This document shows, one piece after another, positions 8,764-17,706 of a DNA stretch of 64,000 nucleotides. The notes beneath the pieces were generated by a model. It did not search any database and was not told the DNA's origin. It saw only the letters and a program-made list of their open reading frames with translations. Position 1 is the stretch's first letter. Each line of letters opens with the position of its first letter. The position numbers and the translations under genes were made by a program. The DNA is from CAWCJL01 sp963795775. GTDB lineage: Bacteria; Acidobacteriota; Terriglobia; Terriglobales; Acidobacteriaceae. The stretch spans positions 496,001 to 560,000 of the forward strand of contig CAWCJL010000005.1 of the NCBI GenBank assembly GCA_963795775.1, read 5' to 3'.

Positions 8764-9327
8764 ATGCCGTCGCGCAGCCCTGATCTGTCTTCCGTTTCGG
8801 GGCAAAGTTATCCGGCTCCGCCCGGTTTGCATTGGGGATGGCTGATAGCGTCGCTGGTCGGCGCAGGCGTCCTGCGGATGTTTCTTCCTTATTTCCAGCG
8901 CAGTGTCGTGCTGCATTCAGCGGCGTACGCGCTGCTGGTGGGCATCGGGCTGGGGCTGTTGCTGCTCGCGCTTAGCTCGCTGCTCAGCCTATGGCTGCTG
9001 GTGGAGGCCGCGTTCGTGCGCCGGTTGTGCACGGGCAATCGCGCAGTGGTGTACGTTGCGGCTGGGCTGGCGTGCCGCTGGGCTACGGCCTTCCTCCCGC
9101 CACACACGACGGCTCTGAACGTTCTGCTGCTGGTGCTCTTCGTGGCTTTGTGCATTGCGGGACTGCTCAGCATGCGGCAGGCTCTGGAGGCCCACTACAA
9201 TGGCCCGGAGCCCTATGGGCTGGAGCTGAACCGAGTGCTGTTGCTGCTGTTTTCCGCGATCTACCTGCAATACCATTTCCACGCTATCGCGTTGGCGAAG
9301 CGCGCGGCTGCTTCCGCCGGATCGTAA
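8764..9327 (+). CDS. Hypothetical polytopic membrane protein
   Basis: 187 aa, with about five hydrophobic segments (around residues 25-40, 50-80, 92-108, 118-137 and 156-172). No recognisable domain. It starts 3 bp after the HTH gene and ends 23 bp before the M24 peptidase start, so it probably sits in one transcript with them. Function unknown. Confidence 0.7.
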   Translation: MPSRSPDLSSVSGQSYPAPPGLHWGWLIASLVGAGVLRMFLPYFQRSVVLHSAAYALLVGIGLGLLLLALSSLLSLWLLVEAAFVRRLCTGNRAVVYVAAGLACRWATAFLPPHTTALNVLLLVLFVALCIAGLLSMRQALEAHYNGPEPYGLELNRVLLLLFSAIYLQYHFHAIALAKRAAASAGS

Positions 9328-9350
9328 GCCTCGCTTTGCTACGATGTGAC

Positions 9351-10481
9351 GTGGATTATTCCTCACGTGTGCGCAAGCTGCGCCAGGCCATGCGCCAGCA
9401 GGAAGCTGCATCGCTGCTGGTGACGCACCTTCCCGACGTCCGTTATCTGACTGGGTTTACAGGGTCGAATGCCGCGGTGTGCATCGCCGCGCGTCGTGCC
9501 ATGCTATTTACCGACGGGCGTTACACCGCACAGGCCCGCGAGGAGGTGCAGGGAGCGCGCGTGGTGATTGCCAAGTACTCCGCACTGACTGAGGCGTGTG
9601 CGTGGCTGGCGGAGACGGGCGCGGGCGGTGCGTTTTTCGACCCGGAGCACACCAGCGTCGCACAATTGGCTGCGATGAAGAAGGCACTGAAGGGCAGAGA
9701 GGTGAAGGGTGGTTTCTTCCAGCCACTGAGGAGCCCGCTGCTCTCTCAGCAGCGCATGGTGAAGGACGCGGGCGAGGTGGATCTGTTGCGGGCTGCGGCC
9801 CACCTGGGGGTGCGGTTGTTCGATGGCATCCTGCCCAGCCTGCGCGCCGGTGCGACGGAGGTGGGCGTGGCGGCCGAGTTGGAATACGCCGCGCGGCGCG
9901 CCGGAGCCGATGCCATGTCCTTTGAGACCATCGTGGCCAGCGGGCTGCGGTCTGCACTGCCACACGGCCGCGCTACTGGCGCGAAGCTGCCCCGGCGCGG
10001 ATTCGTGACATTGGATTTCGGTGTTATTCTCAGTGGTTATTGTTCGGATATGACGCGTACCGTGCACGTGGGACGAGCCACGACGCGGGAGCGCGATGCG
10101 TATGCGGCAGTGCTGGCGGCGCAGGAAGCAGCCGTTCGGTCCGTTCAGGCGGGAGTGACCTGCGGCGAGGTGGATGAGGCGGCGCGTTCGGTGCTGCGCG
10201 AAGCGGGGCTGGCCCAGTACTTCACCCATTCCACTGGCCATGGCGTGGGACTTGAGATCCATGAACCGCCACGGGTGGCTGCGCGGCAGACGACGAAGCT
10301 GGAACCGGGCATGGTGATCACCATCGAGCCCGGCATTTACATTGCGGGTGAGTTTGGCATTCGCATAGAAGATACGGTGCTGGTGCAGAAGACGGGTGCA
10401 GAGATACTGACGCCGGCACCCAAGGCGTATCTCGAAGATCGACGCAGTGAGCGCAAGGGAAAACGGAGAACGACGCAACGC
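9351..10481 (+). CDS. M24-family Xaa-Pro peptidase, reading frame open into accB
   Basis: The start is taken as GTG at 9351 (VDYSSRVRKLRQAM); the frame upstream of it overlaps the membrane-protein gene. An N-terminal creatinase-like domain precedes the pita-bread catalytic domain. The five dinuclear metal ligands are visible: Asp in TLDFGV, Asp in CSDMTRT, His in STGHGVGLEIHE, Glu in ITIEPGIY and Glu in GIRIEDT. It should remove N-terminal residues before proline or split X-Pro dipeptides in the cytoplasm. No stop codon separates it from the accB ATG at 10482, so the sequence as given encodes an in-frame continuation. A TGA in another frame (10448-10450) is where the gene would end if one base were missing upstream. 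Confidence 0.88.
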
Positions 10482-11017
10482 ATGAATCCGGAAGAGATAG
10501 CAGAGCTGAAACAACTGATCGAATTCCTGAAGGAGCATGGCGTTGGGGAATTCGACCTCGAGCGCGGCGATTTGAAGGTCCGCTTGAAGTTCGCCGGCGC
10601 GGGGCCGGCGCCTGCTGCAGGCGGACAGTTCGACTTCTCGCATTTTGCTCACCTGATGCGGCGCATCAGTCGTCGGCACCTGGCGCTCCTGCGGCTGCAG
10701 GCGCGGCGCTCCCCGCTGCAGCACCAGTCGAGGGCACAGCGTCGCCAGCGGCCGCAGCGGAAAACAGCGAGGCTGGCCTGCACATCGTGAAGTCGCCGAT
10801 TGTCGGCACGTTTTATGAGTCGCCGTCGCCGGGCGCCCCGGCCTTTGTAAAGCCGGGCGACCAGGTGGAGTCGGGCCAGGTGCTCTGCATCATTGAAGCG
10901 ATGAAGCTGATGAATGAGATCGAATCCGATGTCGCCGGCGAGATCGTCAAGCGATTCGTAAGCAGCGGGCAGCCGGTCGAGTATGGCCAGCAACTCTTCT
11001 CCGTACGGCCCCGTTGA
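10482..11017 (+). CDS. accB: Biotin carboxyl carrier protein of acetyl-CoA carboxylase (frameshifted)
   Basis: The N-terminal part (MNPEEIAELKQLIEFL ... FDLERGDLKVRLK) is in the frame of the preceding peptidase. The linker and biotinyl domain (IVKSPIVGTFYESP, biotin site EAMKLMNE, end QLFSVRPR) are one frame away. The switch fits a single missing G near 10658, between the HLM residues and an Ala/Pro linker. Repaired length is about 178 aa, normal for BCCP. It carries CO2 on biotin between AccC and the carboxyltransferase in fatty-acid synthesis. accC starts 7 bp after its stop. As accB is normally essential and both parts are well conserved, a sequencing indel is more likely than a real lesion. 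Confidence 0.9.
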
Positions 11018-11024
11018 GGACAGG

Positions 11025-12401
11025 ATGATACGTAAAGTTCTGATCGCCAACCGCGGCGAGATTGCGCTGCGGGTTATCTGTGCCTGCAAGGAACTCGGCA
11101 TTCGCACTGTGGCCGTATACAGCGAAGCGGACCGGAATTCTCTGCACGTGCGTTTTGCGGATGAAGCGATCTGCATCGGGCCGCCCCGCTCGGCGGAAAG
11201 CTACCTCAATGTACCCGCGGTAATCAGCGCGGCCGAGATCGCCGATGTGGATGCGATTCACCCGGGTTATGGGCTGCTCAGCGAAAATGCCAATTTCGCT
11301 GAAGTGTGCCGCGCTTCAAACATCAAGTTCATCGGGCCACCGCCCGAGGTGACGCGTCTTATGGGGGAAAAGGAAAAGGCGCGCATGGCGATGAAGCGCG
11401 CCAAGGTGCCGATCCTGCCTGGATCCGAAGGCGTGATCCAGAGCGAAGGCGAGGCTCTGGAATGGGCGCGCTCGGTTGGCTACCCGGTAATCCTCAAGGC
11501 ATCCGCGGGGGGTGGTGGCCGCGGCATGCGCGTCATCCGCAATGAGCAGGAACTCCCGGCTCTCTTCCAGGCCGCGCAGTCGGAGGCGACGAATGCATTT
11601 GGGAATGGCGATTTGTATCTCGAGAAATTTATCGAGCGTCCGCGCCACATCGAGTTCCAGGTGCTGGCCGATGAGCATGGCACGGTGCTGTCGCTGGGTG
11701 AGCGGGAATGCTCCATCCAGCGCCGCCATCAGAAGCTGATCGAAGAAGCGCCATCGCTGCAGGTCACTCCGAAGATGCGCGAGGACATCGGCAAGACGAT
11801 CCGGCGGTGCCTCGAACACATCGGGTACCAGAACGCCGGCACGATCGAGTTCCTGATGGATGAGGACGGCAAGCTGTACTTCATCGAAATGAACACCCGC
11901 ATTCAGGTGGAGCATCCTGTAACCGAGATGGTGACGGGCATCGACCTGGTGAAGGCGCAACTGCGCATTGCTTCCGGCGAGCGGCTTTCGGGCATCGTGC
12001 CGGACACCATTCCGATTCGCGGGCACGCGATTGAGTGTCGCGTCAACGCCGAGCATCCGGAGAAGTTCACGCCTTCGGCCGGGCGCATCACGGCCTTCAA
12101 CGTGCCGGGCTTTACCGGGGTGCGCGTAGACACGGCGCAGTACGCGGAAGGTTTTGTGCCGCCCTACTACGATTCACTGATCGCCAAGCTGATTGTGCAT
12201 GGGCACGACCGGCCGGAGGCGATTGCGCGCATGCAGCGGGCGCTCGACCAGTTCATCGTGGAAGGCATTTACACCACCATTCCACTCCATCGCAAAATCC
12301 TGGCGGACCCGGAGTTCCGCGAGGGGAACTTCGATACGAAATTTATGGAGCGCTTCTTTGACCGCGAAAAAGAACGGCGGCAGGAGTTGGTGGCGAAGTA
12401 A
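11025..12401 (+). CDS. accC: Biotin carboxylase subunit of acetyl-CoA carboxylase
   Basis: 458 aa, normal length. The ATG at 11025 (MIRKVLIANRGEIA) has a GAGGA RBS and lies 7 bp after the accB stop; a longer frame from 10983 overlaps accB and is unlikely. The ATP-grasp fold is clear: glycine-rich loop KASAGGGGRGM, EKFIERPRHIEFQVL, REC-type QRRHQKLIEEAP, and catalytic EMNTRIQVEHPVTEM. It carboxylates BCCP-biotin using ATP and bicarbonate, the first step of malonyl-CoA synthesis. A strong hairpin 70 bp downstream probably ends the transcript. Confidence 0.97.
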   Translation: MIRKVLIANRGEIALRVICACKELGIRTVAVYSEADRNSLHVRFADEAICIGPPRSAESYLNVPAVISAAEIADVDAIHPGYGLLSENANFAEVCRASNIKFIGPPPEVTRLMGEKEKARMAMKRAKVPILPGSEGVIQSEGEALEWARSVGYPVILKASAGGGGRGMRVIRNEQELPALFQAAQSEATNAFGNGDLYLEKFIERPRHIEFQVLADEHGTVLSLGERECSIQRRHQKLIEEAPSLQVTPKMREDIGKTIRRCLEHIGYQNAGTIEFLMDEDGKLYFIEMNTRIQVEHPVTEMVTGIDLVKAQLRIASGERLSGIVPDTIPIRGHAIECRVNAEHPEKFTPSAGRITAFNVPGFTGVRVDTAQYAEGFVPPYYDSLIAKLIVHGHDRPEAIARMQRALDQFIVEGIYTTIPLHRKILADPEFREGNFDTKFMERFFDREKERRQELVAK

Positions 12402-12470
12402 CGGGCTGGCCATCTACTGGGCGAAGAACTCCGGGTGAATGGCCGGTCTGAAGAGAAGTGTGAAAACAGC

Positions 12471-12519
12471 GCCGGCCCGAAGTTCTCCAGAGTTTATCCT
12501 GGAGTCGCTTCGGACCGGC
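12471..12519. terminator. Long hairpin between convergent accC and GH39-like genes
   Basis: A near-perfect inverted repeat of about 20 nt per arm (GCCGG-CCGAAG-CTCCAG with CTGGAG-CTTCGG-CCGGC) closes a small loop. It lies between accC (stop at 12401) and the opposing gene ending at 12549, so it can serve both strands. Confidence 0.75.
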
Positions 12520-12548
12520 TTCTTCGTTGCGGTACAGCAGGCGCGTCC

Positions 12549-15017
12549 TTACCGCTTCACCCCCGTCGCGGATGATGGCTGGAGAGACAACGCCACCACG
12601 GAGTAGCGGGGCAGGGCGACTACTGCAGAAAACCCGCCATTTGCGGCGGTCAGCGGAGCCGGTTCCGTCGCGATCGTCGGGTTGCTGCTGTTGAGGATGT
12701 ACGCGGTGGCCTGTGCCCCCGTGTATCCCGGGTTGTTGACCATCACCGGCACGCCTGCGTAATCCGTGCCCGAGGTGTTGACCAGGACAACCGTGTCAGC
12801 ATTTGGCGTGTACAGCGCAGTCGCCACGATGTTGGTATCTGCGGAAGTGACGGATTTTGCCATGGTGCCTCCGCTGCTCAAGCCGAGAAACGCATTCGAT
12901 GCGAAGAGCTGCAGGGCGTAGTACTGCGGATACGGTTGCGCGGTTCCCGGCGCGCCGTAGGGGAACTTGCAGTCCATCAGCGCATCGATCTGTCCAACCA
13001 GGCAGAAGGGATGGTTGCTGACCGCGTAATACAGCAGCTTGCTGGGTACCGCTTGCGCGCCGTTGTAGACGCTGTTCAGAAGATCGACGATGGCCAGTGA
13101 GTTCCACAACGGCGCATAGGTCGGGTCGTTCCGGCAGCAATCATTCACGAAGCCCCAGTCGGAGTTGTACTCGTCGAGATAGATGGGCGTGGTTGCGGCA
13201 TTCGGTTGACTGCCCTGGCGCACCAGCGTGGCGACCTTCTCGTACAGCGCGGCCAGGCCGCTGCGCGGGTTCTGCGTTTTGGCCAGCAGCGAGGGCGCCG
13301 CCGTGCTGCCGGTTCCGCTGCCCAGCCAGGAAAGCCCGTTCTGCACGTCGGTGGGACTGGTGATGTAGTAGTGGAAGCTGACGAAGTCCACGTATGGCGC
13401 GGTCGCAGGGTTACTCAGCAGCGCCGGAATCCAGCTTGGGGCGTCGGCATACGGGCTGCCGAGGGTGGGGCCGCCGATGCGGATCTGCGTGCCATCCTGT
13501 TGCGCCGCGGCCCGCAATGCTGGCGCCACTGCCGCGTAAATACCCATGTAGGCGTTCAGCTTGTCGGCCTCCGAGTTGCTTCCGGCACACAGGCCGCCGC
13601 CGTCCGGCTCATTCCATATCTCGTAATCCTGCACCAGGCCGGGAAATTTGCCATCAATGTGTGTGACATAGGACGCGGCCGCCTGGGCGAATTTCTGAGT
13701 GTCTGCTGGCGCAGCGTAGTTTGGGTTTACGTTGCTCGCGCACGGATTGACGGTGGGCAAAAGTGAAGTGGGCGTGAAGTCCATCTCCAGGATCACGTGC
13801 ATCCCGGCGTTCTGTATCGCGGTCAGTTGCGAATCAACGGCCGTCCAGTCTGGCGCGGCGCCGCTGTAGGTGGTCTGGATATTGGCGTGGAAGCGCGTCG
13901 TGGTGAGGCCGGCGTGGGTCAACAGCGGGAGCGAGGTGGGCTGGAGTGTGCCGCCCAGTCCCGCGCCGAGCAGGTTCGCCGGAATCGGGTAAGCGTTATT
14001 CTGGCGCGCGGCAAAGTCGGCGACCACGGTGGCTGCTCCCACCGTCAACTGGCTGCTGGCACTGAGGGCCGGATTCCATTGGCTAGTGGCTGTCACCTTG
14101 TAAGAGCCGCCGACCGCCGGCGCGGTGTATAGACCGGCGCTGGTGATGGTGCCGGTCGCGGACGAGCCACCCGTGACGCCATTGACGGACCAGGTGACGT
14201 TCCCATTGTTGGTGTTGCTGCCGGACGCGGTGAACTGGAGCGTCTGACCGCCTTGCAGCGTGGCGGAAGCAGGACTCAGCGCTACACTGACGCCCAGCCC
14301 CGTGCCTCCAGTCACGATGCTCTGGGGGCTGTCCGGAGCGCTGTCGGTAATCTGGATGCTCCCGTTCCGCTGACCTCCCGCCTGAGGCGTGAAGGTGATG
14401 GAAATCGAGCAGCTTGCGCCGGAGGTCAGGATGGCGGATGTGCTGCCTGCAGGAATGCAAGTATTCGTCTGCGCAAAATCTCCGATCGCCTGGATGCTGT
14501 TCAGCGTTATAGGGCCGGCGGGCGAGAGCGTGTTGGTCAGGGTGACCGTCTTTGCCGGGCTGATGACGTGGATAGCGACTTGTCCGAACCAGAGGCTGGC
14601 CGCACTGATGCGGAGTGGCACATAACCGGTGCCCGCAAGGGCCACTTTCAGCGGGGTGGCGGAAGCGCTGGTGGCGACCGATAGAATCCCGGTGCGATTG
14701 CCAGCCCCCTGTGGCGTGAAAAGGACGGAGTAGGTACAGCTTGCCTGGGGAGCAAGCGCGCTGCCTGTGGCCGGACAATTATTGGTCTGGGAGAAGTCGC
14801 CCGTGATGCTGGTTCCGGTAATTGTCAGCGGTGCCGCCGAGGTGTTGGCGAGCGTTATGGACCGAACCGAACTACTCTGGCCTTTGACGGCAGTGCCGAA
14901 CGAGAGGCTGGCAGGCGAGAGCGTCTGGCCGCCTGCGGCCAGCGAGAATAGACCCGCCAGTAGGAGCAACGCCCCTGATCGAGAAGCATGGGATGCCGAG
15001 TTCCATCGTCTAAACAC
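12549..15017 (-). CDS. Secreted GH39-like glycosidase with HYDIN-type and Ig-like modules
   Basis: 822 aa. Signal peptide at about 14-30. Two HYDIN/choice-of-anchor-D type beta domains follow (about 32-130 and 135-240; each has LSFG or LWFG, a paired-cysteine ASCTYSVLFTP or ASCSISITFTP strand and an AGTG or GGTG end). A Big_2-like Ig domain spans about 243-327. A clan-A TIM barrel (335-690) has probable acid/base E470 (YEIWNEPDGG) and nucleophile E616 (PIYLDEYNSDWG), with FVSFHYY between, as in GH39 beta-xylosidases. A C-terminal beta-sandwich ends the protein. It probably cleaves plant or microbial polysaccharide outside the cell; the substrate is not readable. Other clan-A families are possible. 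Confidence 0.78.
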   Translation of the reverse strand: MFRRWNSASHASRSGALLLLAGLFSLAAGGQTLSPASLSFGTAVKGQSSSVRSITLANTSAAPLTITGTSITGDFSQTNNCPATGSALAPQASCTYSVLFTPQGAGNRTGILSVATSASATPLKVALAGTGYVPLRISAASLWFGQVAIHVISPAKTVTLTNTLSPAGPITLNSIQAIGDFAQTNTCIPAGSTSAILTSGASCSISITFTPQAGGQRNGSIQITDSAPDSPQSIVTGGTGLGVSVALSPASATLQGGQTLQFTASGSNTNNGNVTWSVNGVTGGSSATGTITSAGLYTAPAVGGSYKVTATSQWNPALSASSQLTVGAATVVADFAARQNNAYPIPANLLGAGLGGTLQPTSLPLLTHAGLTTTRFHANIQTTYSGAAPDWTAVDSQLTAIQNAGMHVILEMDFTPTSLLPTVNPCASNVNPNYAAPADTQKFAQAAASYVTHIDGKFPGLVQDYEIWNEPDGGGLCAGSNSEADKLNAYMGIYAAVAPALRAAAQQDGTQIRIGGPTLGSPYADAPSWIPALLSNPATAPYVDFVSFHYYITSPTDVQNGLSWLGSGTGSTAAPSLLAKTQNPRSGLAALYEKVATLVRQGSQPNAATTPIYLDEYNSDWGFVNDCCRNDPTYAPLWNSLAIVDLLNSVYNGAQAVPSKLLYYAVSNHPFCLVGQIDALMDCKFPYGAPGTAQPYPQYYALQLFASNAFLGLSSGGTMAKSVTSADTNIVATALYTPNADTVVLVNTSGTDYAGVPVMVNNPGYTGAQATAYILNSSNPTIATEPAPLTAANGGFSAVVALPRYSVVALSLQPSSATGVKR

Positions 15018-15333
15018 GTTCGAGAGTGCTCCTTGTTTTCAAAATAAAGCCGGCGCGAATCGGGGGTTTCGGTACCAGGCACATTGCCGTCATGAACTTT
15101 GCATTCTGTCCACGGACCAGAGCTGCCTGATCCGCCTGCGGTGGGGAGGCAGGCGGGCCTATGCTGGACGCGCGGCGTAGACAGAAGCAGGTCCGCAGAA
15201 CCGCGACGAAAGCATGGGCCGTTGTGTTGGAAGCATGATGCTGACATTACAGGAAAAGAGCAAGAACAAATGACATCTCAGGTAACTCACAGAAGGAACT
15301 CGGGTGATATGCCAGCGAGCCAAAAGGAGACGT
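15018..15333. promoter_or_regulatory. Divergent intergenic region with hairpin, upstream of GH39-like gene and thiE
   Basis: 316 bp without a supportable gene. It holds a perfect 8-bp inverted repeat (CCGCCTGC at 15132-15139, GCAGGCGG at 15149-15156, 9-nt loop) and the thiE RBS (AAGGAG, 15323-15328). Promoters for both genes must lie here. I saw no convincing -35/-10 pair and no complete TPP riboswitch. Confidence 0.45.
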
Positions 15334-16047
15334 ATGCGTAACCATGACAGGCTCCGAAGCGCGCCCGAGCCGTATCCTGCGGCCACGAACGCACATACGC
15401 GGTCATTCCTGGAGGTCCGGCCGATTCCGCAACTGTATCCCATTCTGGACGCGGGGCTGCTCGAGCGGAGGGGAATTTCGATCGAAAGCTTCGCTCGACA
15501 ACTCTGGAATGCCGGCATCCGCTTTCTACAGTATCGAGACAAGGGAGGTACCGATGCCCAGGTGGTAGAGCGCGCACGGCTGCTGCGCGGCATCTTTCCC
15601 CCCGGCGAGGCCACGCTGCTGCTGAACGATCGCGTGCACCTGTACGCCGCGTCCGGGTGCGACGGCGTGCACGTCGGACAGAGGGACGTCAGCGTGCAGG
15701 ACGCGCGCGCGGCTCTGGGGTCCAAGGCGCTGCTCGGCGTCTCGACCCACAATCTTTCGCAACTGGAGCAAGCCGACAGCAGCCCAGCCGACTACGTGGC
15801 AGTCGGTCCGGTTTACGGGACAACTTCAAAGCCCGATCCGGACCCGGTGGTCGGGGTCGAAGGCGTTGCAGCGGCCCGCCGACTTACAACGAAGCCGCTG
15901 GTGGCCATTGGCGGCATCACGCCGGGTAGTTGCGCAGCCCTCCTCCAAGCCGGGGCCGACGGGGTCGCAGTGATTTCCGGACTGGTGCCCGGGCCGGGTG
16001 CGAGCACGGCGCAGCTCGTCCGAGACTTTCTCGATCATTTGCGGTAG
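15334..16047 (+). CDS. thiE: Thiamine-phosphate synthase
   Basis: 237 aa from the ATG at 15334, which has an AAGGAG RBS 5 nt upstream; an earlier ATG at 15304 lacks one. Family motifs are in order: YRDK, LLNDR, DGVHVGQRD, GVSTHN, VGPVYGTTSK, AIGGI and ADGVAVISGL. The enzyme joins HMP-PP and thiazole phosphate to make thiamine monophosphate in the cytoplasm. The first 30 residues are an extra, charged N-terminal extension. No other thi genes are adjacent; the downstream APC permease starts 12 bp after the stop, so it may be cotranscribed. Confidence 0.93.
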   Translation: MRNHDRLRSAPEPYPAATNAHTRSFLEVRPIPQLYPILDAGLLERRGISIESFARQLWNAGIRFLQYRDKGGTDAQVVERARLLRGIFPPGEATLLLNDRVHLYAASGCDGVHVGQRDVSVQDARAALGSKALLGVSTHNLSQLEQADSSPADYVAVGPVYGTTSKPDPDPVVGVEGVAAARRLTTKPLVAIGGITPGSCAALLQAGADGVAVISGLVPGPGASTAQLVRDFLDHLR

Positions 16048-16059
16048 AACATACAGCTA

Positions 16060-17685
16060 GTGTTCACTGATCCTTACGCCCCTCCAGCCAAGACTGGCAC
16101 CCCTGCAGCGCTCGCGGCCTCGGAACAGGCAGAGCCTCTGCCTGGCGGCGCCGTTGCTGTAAGCAATGAGAACCGGCTGGTGCAGGGGCTGGGTCTGTTC
16201 AGCGCCACAGCCATCGTGGTCGGCTCCATGATCGGCTCCGGCATCTTTATTGTCCCGGCGGATATCGCGCGCGGCGTAGGCTCTCCCGCGCTACTCATCG
16301 CGGCATGGTTAATCACAGCGGTGATGACCATTATCGGCGCTCTCAGCTATGGAGAACTCGCCGCGATGATGCCGCGCGCCGGTGGTCAGTACGTTTACCT
16401 GCGGGAAGCGCTTGGGCCGATGTGGGGCTTTCTCTACGGCTGGACGCTTTTTCTTGTCATCCAGACAGGCACGATTGCGGCGGTCGGGGTGGCGTTCGGC
16501 AAGTTCCTCGGCGTCTTCTTCCCCACGGTCTCGTCGTCCCATTGGCTGCTGCACCTCGGCCACGTGCCCGCCATCCGGATCGGCCCCATGGTGCTGGGCA
16601 ACATGGAACTGGGGCTGAACACGGCCAACCTGGTTGCCATCCTCGTGCTGGTGATAGTCACGGCGATCAACGTGCGCGGGGTCAAGACCGGCGCGCTGGT
16701 GCAGAACATCTTCACCACCGCCAAGACCGCGGCCCTTTTGGGACTGATTCTGTTCGGCTTCTCGGTGGGCATGAATCATACGGCGCTCGCGGCAAACTTC
16801 GGGCCCGGACTGCACGCCTTCTGGCACAATGCTTCGCTCTCGGTACTCCATCCGGTGCAGGTCGGCGTCGGCGGACCGATCGCGATGGTCGGGGTCTTCA
16901 CCATCCTCGCCGTGGTGCAGGTGGGCTCGCTTTTTTCAGCAGACGCCTGGAACAACGTCACCTTCACGGCCGGTGAGGTGCGCAACCCCAGCCGCAACCT
17001 CCCGCTTTCACTGGCCCTGGGCGTCGGACTGGTGCTGGCCATCTATATTGCCGCCAACTTCGTGTACCTGTGCGTGCTCCCGCTCCAGGGCAATCCCCAC
17101 GGCGCCAGCATTCTCGCGCGGGGCATCCAGTACGCCTCGGAAGACCGGGTGAGTACGGCGGTGCTGGAGCAGATCTTCGGCGCGAGCGGCGCGTACCTGA
17201 TGGCCGCGGCCATCCTGATCTCAACCTTCGGTTGTGCCAACGGCATGTGCCTGGCGGGTGCCCGCGTGTACTATGCAATGAGCCACGACGGGCTCTTCTT
17301 CCGCTCGGTCGGCCGCCTGCATCCGCGTTACAAGACGCCTGCGGTATCGCTGGTTGTGCAGGCGGGTTGGACCGCGCTGCTGTGCCTGTCCGGCTCCTAC
17401 AGCCAGTTGCTGGACTTCACGATGTTCGCCGCGCTGGTCTTCTATATCCTGACCATCGGTGGTCTGTTTGTGTTGCGCGTCCGGCGACCGGACGCACCCC
17501 GCCCCTACCGTGCCTTCGGCTACCCCGTCCTCCCCGGACTTTATATCGTGATGGCTGCGTGGATCTGCGCGGTGCTGCTGCGCTATAAACCGCAATACAC
17601 CTGGCCGGGCCTGATTATCGTTCTGCTGGGCGTTCCCGTCTATCTGGTGTGGAGTCGCCGTAATGCTGTTGCTCCCGTAAGATGA
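16060..17685 (+). CDS. APC-family amino acid permease (LAT/SteT-like)
   Basis: 541 aa from a GTG start at 16060. A 40-residue hydrophilic N-terminus precedes about 12 TM segments. The TM1 signature VVGSMIGSGIFIVPADIA and the TM3 helix ALSYGELAAMMPRAGGQYVYL are typical of LAT-type exchangers or SteT. A conserved EVRNPSRN loop precedes TM7. The substrate is an amino acid but cannot be specified. It follows thiE by 12 bp and precedes a second APC permease by 21 bp, so a thiE-permease-permease transcript is likely. Confidence 0.9.
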   Translation: MFTDPYAPPAKTGTPAALAASEQAEPLPGGAVAVSNENRLVQGLGLFSATAIVVGSMIGSGIFIVPADIARGVGSPALLIAAWLITAVMTIIGALSYGELAAMMPRAGGQYVYLREALGPMWGFLYGWTLFLVIQTGTIAAVGVAFGKFLGVFFPTVSSSHWLLHLGHVPAIRIGPMVLGNMELGLNTANLVAILVLVIVTAINVRGVKTGALVQNIFTTAKTAALLGLILFGFSVGMNHTALAANFGPGLHAFWHNASLSVLHPVQVGVGGPIAMVGVFTILAVVQVGSLFSADAWNNVTFTAGEVRNPSRNLPLSLALGVGLVLAIYIAANFVYLCVLPLQGNPHGASILARGIQYASEDRVSTAVLEQIFGASGAYLMAAAILISTFGCANGMCLAGARVYYAMSHDGLFFRSVGRLHPRYKTPAVSLVVQAGWTALLCLSGSYSQLLDFTMFAALVFYILTIGGLFVLRVRRPDAPRPYRAFGYPVLPGLYIVMAAWICAVLLRYKPQYTWPGLIIVLLGVPVYLVWSRRNAVAPVR

Positions 17686-17706
17686 AAGTTCTCCGGAGGT
17701 TCCCAA

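Noticed and set aside
10650..10670. Programmed frameshift in accB
   Set aside because: No slippery heptamer or downstream pseudoknot is seen, and other indels occur at similar rate in the window.
15280..15330. Possible TPP riboswitch upstream of thiE
   Set aside because: A GATATGCCAGCG segment resembles the 3' part of the TPP aptamer, but the conserved CTGAGA and ACCTGAT segments and a full pairing pattern are not found upstream.
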